Origin: Trebouxia sp. TZW2008
Lineage: Eukaryota; Chlorophyta; Trebouxiophyceae; Trebouxiales; Trebouxiaceae
Reading direction: 5' to 3'
Length of the DNA: 64,000 bases
Assembly (NCBI GenBank): GCA_002118135.1
Contig: BDIU01000119.1
Span: 88,357-152,356 of the forward strand
The position numbers and the translations under genes are program-made. How positions within the stretch are numbered: the first letter of the stretch is position 1; the number at the start of each line of letters is the position of its first letter. Below the pieces are notes generated by a model. That model was not told the DNA's origin. It ran no database searches and was given only the letters and a program-made list of their open reading frames with translations. Below are positions 57,001 to 64,000 of this stretch, piece after piece.

Positions 57001-60000
57001 ACAATGTACAACACTCACAAATTCAGATGCATTTGACATACATACATGTGACAACTTGGTCAGCCCCTCATGTCTTCTGTCACCTCAGACTCTGGCACAA
57101 GCAAATGATTGGGAGCAACGTCAAAAGCATGCAAGCTCACAGCCATGAATGCTACCGACTGCCAGATGGTTACCTGTACAGATACAGGTACGATCCCGGC
57201 AGACACAGCCCAGCTGCTGCATAGGTGATGTCACAGGCTGAGCACACAGTGCCATTTGGGCAAGGAGTCACGTCCACTGCCACAATGCTGCTGGAGATGT
57301 CCCGGCCTGTGCTGTCTAGAGCAATCGCACCGCAATCCTGCATAATGCAATACGCCTCACAATGGGTCTTGACACATGGCACCATTTGCACATGTAGCTT
57401 TGGCACAATGAACAGGACCACATAACACTGAAGCGGCTGTGCATTGTGTTGCATGGTAGACATCAATATTGCTTGCAGCGTGTGTAGTGACATCGAGGTA
57501 CACAAAGGTCAGTAAGGTTTGCAGCACGTTGTGTGAGACAGAGGCACACCGTTGAATTGGTCGAGCTTGTGCAAGGCAGCAGCGGCACTGACGTCGCCAC
57601 ACCATACCCTGTTGTGACACTGGACAGGTTGCCATAAGCAGTGAAGGTCACCCCTGGCGGACCTTGCACCAATGCGTCCCTGCAGCGTATCATGAGCATG
57701 ATCATCATCATCATCACCATCATTTGCAGTACGCTCTCAGGTCTTGGTGGTGCTCACTCCATCTGTCAAGATGCTCAAGGCTGACATAAGCAGTGGCCAT
57801 CCTTCTGGGAGGGCACTGCATTAGCGCATCCCCAGACACCATTCTGTTTGACCTGCAGACTGTCAAGATACTGGCAGCTGTGACATGAGGTCTCGCCAGC
57901 CTTCACATCGGGAGCAGCTTTAGCAATCAGAGGCAACAGCAAGCCTCACAGAAAGATCAAAGCAGGCACGCATGCTTGCTGATGGCAGGAGCGATCAGTC
58001 TGACTTGGCATTGCACATGCTGAGAGACTGCAGACACCCTGGAATTGGTATACCTAAGTACTAGACACCTGTAATGCATGCAGCCAGCCTTGCCCTTGGG
58101 CGCAGAACCAGCAAACTGCATCTGCATGCTGGCAGCATCCATCATATGCAGCAAGTCAGGCAAGTAATTTGGCGTTGTACGCACAGGGAGACTGCAGAGC
58201 TGACCTGAGATCACAAGCAACTGCACTGCAGGTCCCATCAGAACAAAGGTATTGCCCAGAGTCACACGGGTTGATGATGCTGATGGTGCGTGTGACACTG
58301 GCGTTCAGGCTAGGAATGGAGTAGTCAAACACCATCAAGGTGACATTGAAAGTTGTCCCCACAACTTCAGAGGTGTTGACGGCACATGACTTGATTCCTT
58401 GACTGGCAAAAGAATAGCCTGCAAGCAACAAGTGTGGTGATCAGACATTGAGCTGTCATCTGCTGCTCAGGGCTGTGTACACATGTCAACCCTCGTCCTA
58501 GCAGCTCATGGGTTGTGCTATGCTGTTGCATAACGTTGAATGCGGTTCTGTTGCGCGCTTGTTAGTTTCAAGTCAGACAGCTGCAGCTGTTGCTCAGTGT
58601 GCAGATCTGAGTGCTGCATCAAATACATGCAGCAGCTGCAACGAAGGCATACAAGCATTCATCCTTGCATGTCTTAGCAATGCACTGTCTTTTATAATAA
58701 TTTGATATGTTGTTGAACAGCAGCAATGGCAGCATTATTGGCTCACCTGGACAAGACGTTGCCAGACAAGACGCAGGTGGGCAGGCAAGTATCCTGCTGG
58801 TCAGATTGCCATCTTGAGCGCTTGTTGCAGTAGCACCTAGCTCACAAAGCACCCCTGCAAACACACAGCAGGTTCTGCACTTGTCAGGTCAAGTGTGTTT
58901 TTAGTGTGGGATGCGTTTCACAGACAGACAAGTCATGTAAATCACAGCAACAGCAGGCTTTGCATTTGTCAGGAAAAAGGTATTCTTGGCATGAGGTGCA
59001 GTTCAGAGACAGACAAGCCAGATCAGTCACAGCAAACGCAGGCTGGCAATAGTCTGCAGCCGTTTGCCGGCTTGGCGCGCACATAATCAGCACAGTGTGC
59101 ACATGAGACAGTACGGCTACTGTCCTACCTGCTGTTGGAGCTTGCCCGTCTTTGCACGCAACATAACTGTGGCCCTGCAGCATATCACATGTTTGGCGTG
59201 TCCAGCAATCCATGATTTGCATCAACCAGTGATGATCATGGGAGGCAGGTCCAAGTATTTAGCAACGATGCCAAGAGCAGTCAAAGCATCAGTGCATTTG
59301 ACCCTTGACATGTTCTGGCACTGACATGCTGACCTGACTTGTAGCACCAGTCCTTAGTCAACTTTGGCCAATTGCGCAACACACAGCAAGCAGCGTGATT
59401 GATACAATCGTCAACTTTTTCAAGAATTGCAGCATATGAGGCAGGCACAATTGCCATAGTCAAAGCAGTCTTTTGCAGGTTGCATTTGCATGGCATCCAA
59501 ACTTAACAAATGCTTTGGACACAGTCAGAATGTGATGAGGCAGGTCTGGGGCATACCTGCTTGACTTGTATCAAGCCTGTCAGGTAGGTGCTGTTAGTCA
59601 GGGTAATCACTGGGGGGCTGTTTGGTGTTAGTGCTAGTGCAGTACTCCCAATGCAGAGACCGCTCTTGCTGCAAGAAACCTGCAGATGCACCAATCATCA
59701 CCTGACACCTGTGCTGTCCACGACTTGGTTTTTGCGCAGTGTGCTGAGTAGATACTGCCTCTCCCACAGACGCACTCTGATATGATTGTTATTATCTCTT
59801 GATATAATGATACTGCTATCACAGTTGCCATTGTGACATCTTGCAGGCTGCATACTATCACCCACATACTATTGATGACAGGTGAGTCTGGCAGCTTGTC
59901 ACAAGGAGCAATACCTTGCGGGAGATATTCCTAGATTTGGCAATGACTGCAACTAGAAGGATGTCAAAACGGCAGTTTGCATGTTGGCAGCGCTAGACTG

Positions 60001-63000
60001 CCAGTGTTGACATGTCAAATGTTGCTCCATATAGCAAGACCCTGGACACCACTGTCAACAAACAGTGTGAAGGTGATACAATACTACTTAGCATGCTGTG
60101 CAAACACTCAACTGGCCATCTCCACTGCATGCTAGATTGCATTATGTGCAAGAAAAGCACAGACGGGACCTTGCATGCTGCAGGCATGTGCTCCCGAGAT
60201 GCCTTGTGATAAGCGGGCCAACAAACTGCAAGCAATGCTGACAATGCTGCATACTGGTTTGCCGAACACAAACAGGATCCTAGAGCTGCTCTGCTATTGC
60301 AAGGTCTTAACAGCCTTTCCAGACCTGGATTCGTGATGCACGATGTGCTTCCTATTGCGTGTTGAGTCAAAGCAGAATTATGGCAGGGTGTACATGTTCT
60401 GACACTTTGTTATGACTCAAGCATAAGGATTATACCTTATTGGAGCACAGACTCTCCCCAACAGGGCACACAGGCTCAACCACGAGCTTGCGACTGACAG
60501 TGGCTGACATATTCTGGCTGTTGGTCACGCTGAAGACAATGCTGTACACACCTGCGACCTTCATGTTGTAACTGCAGGCATTGATGCCTGTGCTTGAAAA
60601 CAAATACCTGCAGCAAGCCAAAGTGCTTGTTTGCATGCTGATTTGGAGAGATTGCATGTCAGCTCAGCGCCTTCAGATGCAGCTGAACATGGTCAAGTGA
60701 AGACTGCTGCAGGCCTGATTTGCGAGTTGGTATATGTACAGGTTGACAACAATATAAAGACACGGAGGACAAGGACCAATCTCCCTGCACATCGTTGAAT
60801 TTGAATAAAGCCATTCATTGCAGAAAGTGTTGCAAATTTGGCTGAAGAGCAACACAGCTTGGAGAGAGATCTTCAGCATTGCATTGTCAAAAAGGGTTGC
60901 ATGCTTGCTAGAACAACAATGAAGGGGGTTTCAACGGTGGTCAATTCAGACCAAACACGGGCAAGGAAAGTATTGATCACAGCTTACTTTGCAGAAGCAG
61001 TAGAACAGGCCTGAACTCTGGGCGTCAGGACGCCATCTAAAGAATCTGAAGCTGAGCAGCCCCTGCACACAAAGGTGATGTTCAAAGTTCAACGTATGCT
61101 GGGCCTGCTGCGCTTTGGCAGCAATTTTGACGCCCTACAGCTGTGTTGACAGCTTGTATGTCGCATGTACTGCGTCTTGGAAGCAGTCAACTACAAGAAT
61201 GTGACAAGATATGCTGAGGCAGCAGCCGAGGTCAGGCAAGCAAGGTATTGCGCGGCAGTGTCAGGAGTGTGTTACAACATAGTGTGTATACGGAGCTGCA
61301 GTCATCTTCCAGATAGGCAAGACTGCAACAGCTCCTGCAGTTGGGTATGAGAAGGACCTCACCTGTCACAGATCACATTGGTGACTTGAGACTCAGGGCA
61401 AGCTAAATACGAGGAGCCCTGAGTCACCCCCAAAACAGCCTGCCCAATCAACTTGATAGTTGGGTACGTCGCTGTGCTGACAGTCGTTGCTGCAGTCTGT
61501 ATGCAAAGGCCAGAGCTGGTACTGCAGAATAGCGAGCCATCACTAGCAGTGCACGTTTTGGTGGGCGCTTTGCAGGCCACTATCACTTCTCTCAGCCCCT
61601 GAGTAGCTGCGTTGCCAGCTGCATCAGTGACGTCATATGTGATAATGTAGGGGTTGGAGGCGGAAGTTGGGGCTGTTGTGGCAACAGCCCCAATGCCAAA
61701 GGTGGACAGCCGGCTGGTGATGTCACCATCAACATTGTCCGTTGCTGTCGCGCCTAGGTCCACATATGGGGTTCCTAGCAAACAATAACGATGATCACAA
61801 TTCTTACAGGTTCAAGCACATGTGCTAGGGGCATGGCATACATTTTGTCCCTGCCACAGACAAAATCAGCATGACACAGACAATTTCAGTTGTTTGTTGA
61901 CGGTCACAGCCTCAAGATGCTCTAGACTGGATCCAACAGATTTGCAGCTAAGACTTTAGATGCTTGTGCCAACATTGAAGGGAGGCTGAAAGAGCTCTGT
62001 CTGGCTAGAGACGTTCTGATGCTGGCAAGAGTATAATTGCCCACGGGACGAGGGACAGCAGGGCATGCAGTAGTGAACATCACCAAGCTCTCACCACTTG
62101 GCGATGGACACACTAAGGGACAGAAAATCACACAATGTTTGGGGTTCAGTGCAGAACAGGCAGACAAGGGTCATAGCTACACACAACACAAGGGTGTGGC
62201 AAACAAACAGTACAAGTGAGGCATAACCAGAAGAGCAGCACATGACTGCATACAGAGGGATGAACAAGCAGAGAAGCAGCATACCAACATATACTGTAGT
62301 CACAACCAGAATTTGGCCACTGGGTGTGGTGGCATTGACACTGAAGGAATTCAACAGGACTGTGACGACTGGGGGAGTGGTGTCAGCAAGCACAGTGTTG
62401 GCACTTGCTGACGCACAGACAGACGATGCTGCCAAACACACAGAGTATACTGAACACCTGCAATGCAGCAGCAGCAAATCGCAATGTCAGCGCCTTGACG
62501 CGATGTGAGATGCATACAGAAGACCTGTTGCTCAAGGGCGACATTTGACAAACTCTGTCTGAGTGTCTTGGTGTAAGTTTGCTGGCATTTTGGACAGATG
62601 CTACTGGGAAAAGGATGCTCCTAGCCTGCCTTTGATCAACATTGACATTAAGTACAAGCATGCACTACCCAAAGGCAATGCTGAGTGTTTTGAGCCAAAG
62701 TGAACACTGTACTAACTCACGCAATAGCGCTGATCAGGCCTGTACTACAAGTCAGTGGATTGCTGCTTCAGCAGATGCTAGATGCTCAAGTGGGATGCTC
62801 AGTAAACAGAAACAAGGCTGTATCCCATCTGACTATTTGTAGATGGCTGAGGTGCTTGATGCACAAACAGGCACACTTTTTTTGACAGGTAGCGCAGCCT
62901 AAGAGAACTGGACTACAAAACCCATGCTCTGCGTACCTGCAAGTTGCTGTACAGAAGTGCTCTGGGCTGACACAAGGACTGACCACTCTGACAGTTCTGG

Positions 63001-64000
63001 TGGCAGTTGCAACATTCCCAGCAGCATCTTGTGCAGTGTATGTGACAGTATAAGAAGCAGCCTGCATAAGGGCCGCCTGGTCAGAGGATTGCGCAGTTTG
63101 CCTGTCATGAGCATCGATGCTCAGCATATGCTTGTCACAAGTCAGGCATGCAGCGTCCCAAAAGCAGAATGTGTGACAGCTTAGTGCAGCCAAAAGGTTG
63201 ATTAGACAGTTGTGACTAAGCACAGCAGAAGCAGCAGGACCCAAGTTTGCTGCAGGGTCACAAAAGGATGAGCGTACACTGCAAATGTGTGCAGTTATGT
63301 CTTATTTGTCGATGCTGCCAAGAATGGCAGAAATGCACTGCATGGACACTTTTGCTTGCAGGGTTCTGTGGACAAGATGAATAACAGCTAAAGGCATGCA
63401 AACTACTAACATTCAGCAAGGCGTAGAGGGCACTAACATGCAGGGCATGGAGAGCAAGCTAGGTGCTCACCACCATTGTGTTTATGGCACTGACGCCTGT
63501 AACAGTGATACTGGTGATTATGCCATCAACAGCATCATATGCAGTGGCACCAGGATCACTGTATGCTTGGCCCTGCATTAGACATCACTTCAACCAAATG
63601 CACATGAACAGTTTGACCCATGAAAGCAAGCTGCACACTGCATGCTGCAGCACACGGCACAGCAAGGACATCCGTCTATGAGGAGAGCAGCAACAGGCAG
63701 CACCTAAATGCTAAGGGATGATAGGATATCTTGAAAGATACACAAGCACTGAGCACATTTACTTTGGCATGTCTGCAGACACTCCTTTGTTCATGATATG
63801 AAAGCACTGAGCGGATACATAGGCACTGGGCAGGCAGTACCTGTGTCACCCTGTATGGGTTTGAGCCAACCACAGTGATCACTGGTGGCACTGTGTCAGG
63901 TGGCGCAGCAAGTGTAGCAAAAGTGTTAGTGACATTGACTGCTGGCACCAGAATCTGCCCAGGTGGTGGTGGGGGAGACGGTGGGGGTGGAGATGGGGGC
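43419..64000 (-). CDS. Giant polycystin-like (PKD/TRPP) cation channel with Ig-like ectodomain, 5' end outside the window
   Basis: Thirty exons seen: 63841->64000, 63471-63572, 62937-63061, 62285-62457, 61363-61774, 60988-61062, 60436-60607, 59567-59679, 58747-58854, 58205-58418, 57550-57679, 57192-57337, 56044-56234, 55562-55720, 55188-55352, 54771-54922, 54021-54299, 53345-53561, 52662-52907, 51976-52219, 51194-51422, 50551-50746, 50032-50270, 49225-49351, 48604-48760, 47814-48045, 47363-47529, 46094-46280, 43856-45782, 43419-43645; at least about 2,420 residues. All junctions agree in phase except 59567/58854, which is unresolved. Order: Pro-rich start, four or more Ig-like (DUF5011/HYR-type) modules, Ser/Asn-rich glycosylated region with RRRLL motifs, polycystin extracellular domain, channel helices, long cytoplasmic tail. 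Probably a plasma- or ciliary-membrane calcium-permeable channel; no clear S1 helix. Confidence 0.88.
46281..46700. repeat. 5' copies of polycystin exon 46094-46280
   Basis: Two units of about 190-210 bp coding FGGLL.DW...SYFKAQQTRGD and the FKQAMEQM region, with acceptor. Confidence 0.82.
47080..47362. repeat. 3' copies of polycystin exon 47363-47529
   Basis: Two units of about 130-140 bp with PPDLQDLSAVILS-type coding end and donor. Confidence 0.75.
47814..51422 (-). CDS. Polycystin-like gene: channel helices S2-S6
   Basis: Five hydrophobic segments in order. S2: ILAAFILLVLLTAAQGAAVG (51194-51422). S3: TWVLYDISVLTAMLICLITY (50551-50746). S4 and linker: LQGITLQLLILRLIKILSAQ with KRLSILTKTTIK (50032-50270), like the LxxLxxRLxKxLxxxxRLSxLTxTL linker of polycystins. 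S5: VGYTILAVALLVAVMGHVLF then GDFESTMTSLPDSIS (49225-49351), the FGxxxxxFxxxxxS pore entry. S6: YFWYFLPPITSILILYWFLR (48604-48760 into 47814-48045). The pore loop reads QVFFTQQVAPYNQDL, without the LGD filter of animal PKD2. Confidence 0.87.
48046..48190. repeat. 5' copy of polycystin exon 47814-48045
   Basis: One copy coding VIIMSSFKESAAGQKHVVGI with acceptor; a 3' copy of the same exon is near 47640-47700. Confidence 0.72.
49021..49110. repeat. GCTT-rich repeat with TTGGTTGTTTGGCTAGC x3
   Basis: A 19-bp unit repeated about three times next to a CTTG tetramer run, in a polycystin intron. Confidence 0.82.
49352..49870. repeat. 5' copies of the polycystin S5 exon
   Basis: Three units of about 170 bp with PWILDVGYTILAVAL-coding start; the last one abuts 3' copies of the S4 exon (about 49880-49945). 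Confidence 0.75.
50747..50910. repeat. 5' copy of the polycystin S3 exon
   Basis: One copy with acceptor, coding ALGETWVLYDMNVLTAMLIC and then diverging after LIT. Confidence 0.8.
51194..56234 (-). CDS. Polycystin-like gene: glycosylated stalk and polycystin extracellular domain
   Basis: Exons 56044-56234 to 51976-52219 plus the start of 51194-51422. Asn-X-Ser/Thr sites are frequent (NLSLAAV, NYTAAVV, NSTNAYN). SGRRRLLQSS and SRRRLLST motifs resemble those of algal extracellular proteins. The later part reads NQVVGGLLMQTTQ, PYGVDAVFLQDSP, LTDGVYLDANTATLTLRLL and NSELKIYGYARVDFTWGDAG, matching the end of the TOP/polycystin domain (WLDxxTxxxxxxFxxYNxxxxLF) that precedes S2. Confidence 0.8.
51423..51610. 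repeat. 5' copy of the polycystin S2 exon
   Basis: One copy coding VVTHFKAVPDVTLGSTS-like sequence; a 3' copy of exon 51976-52219 is at about 51865-51960. Confidence 0.72.
54330..54450. repeat. simple repeat (TTGA/TGGA)n
   Basis: Long tetramer-based tract of GATT, GATG and GACT units in a polycystin intron. Confidence 0.82.
55936..55995. repeat. microsatellite (AGCAC)n
   Basis: About nine AGCAC units in two blocks, in a polycystin intron. Confidence 0.85.
56235..56570. repeat. copies of polycystin exon 56044-56234
   Basis: Two units of about 155 bp coding DSYAQLASAWRLAQVQQ-like starts with the acceptor. The genuine exon is 56044-56234, the only one joining neighbours in phase and having a donor. 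Confidence 0.75.
57550..64000 (-). CDS. Polycystin-like gene: Ig-like (DUF5011-type) ectodomain repeats
   Basis: Starts with a PPSPPPPSPPPPPG run at the window edge, then repeating modules of the pattern PPVITV, DPGATAYDAVDG, VTYTAQDAAGN and a Cys motif. Module 1: exons 63841->64000, 63471-63572, 62937-63061. Module 2: 62285-62457 and 61363-61774 (VDLGATATDNVDGDITSRL, YDVTDAAGNAATQG). Module 3: late 61363-61774 to 60436-60607. Module 4: 59567-59679, 58747-58854, 58205-58418. Each ends in a short Cys motif such as CDSGQYLCSDGTC. These beta-sandwich modules are usually extracellular adhesion or stalk domains. Confidence 0.85.
61928..62112. repeat. open but unused copy of the end of exon 62285-62457
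   Basis: Open frame with acceptor-like cccttag; SPSGESLVMFTTACP resembles TPSGQILVVTTVYVG of the upstream exon. It does not fit the phase of either neighbour, whereas 62285-62457 joins 61363-61774 directly. Confidence 0.5.

Noticed and set aside
1..64000. CRISPR array, prophage, bacterial defence operon or endogenous virus
   Set aside because: Repeats are diverged and tied to splice junctions, genes are intron-rich and eukaryotic, and no integrase, reverse transcriptase, capsid or transposase motif was seen.

Overview
The window is nuclear DNA of a eukaryote, most likely a green alga and probably a trebouxiophyte or related chlorophyte. Genes are broken into many short exons with GT-AG introns. 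Extracellular proteins carry an RRRLL(Q/S) motif, short TTTAGGG-like motifs occur, and the gene set combines ER alpha-glucosidase I, a P5-type ATPase, a class-3 lipase, a CBM1 protein and a polycystin channel with an Ig-like ectodomain. No bacterial operon, RNA gene, CRISPR array or transposase gene was recognised. The species assignment is inference.

Five genes were rebuilt by hand from splice sites, checking that the reading-frame phase agrees at each junction. Right to left on the minus strand: (1) a giant polycystin-like cation channel, 43,419 to beyond 64,000, 30 exons seen; (2) a class-3 lipase-domain protein, 32,655-41,875, 13 exons, about 847 residues, complete; (3) a GH63 mannosyl-oligosaccharide glucosidase, 15,427-27,038, 18 exons, about 911 residues, complete; (4) a P5-type (P5B-like) ATPase, from about 15 kb leftwards beyond position 1. 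The only plus-strand gene is (5) a small secreted CBM1 protein, 29,576-31,015, 3 exons, about 235 residues. It is head-to-head with GH63 and tail-to-tail with the lipase.

The dominant structure is not genic. Nearly every intron contains tandem, diverged copies of the adjacent exon-intron junction. Copies upstream of an exon carry its acceptor and 5' part; copies downstream carry its 3' part and donor. Units are about 50-210 bp. This explains most of the tandem repeats in the window and most spurious open frames, including the array at the left edge. One copy, in GH63, is fully in frame and could act as an alternative exon extension.

Other layers are four copies of a roughly 160-175 bp MITE-like element with CAGTAAACTC-type inverted ends; general CpG depletion with CpG-rich islands at four gene starts; two GC-AG introns supported by reading-frame phase; and a 21-base N gap inside a tandem repeat. 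The genes appear to be independent housekeeping or accessory genes (ER glycoprotein processing, membrane transport, lipid hydrolysis, wall binding, ion channel). Nothing seen suggests a single joint pathway.
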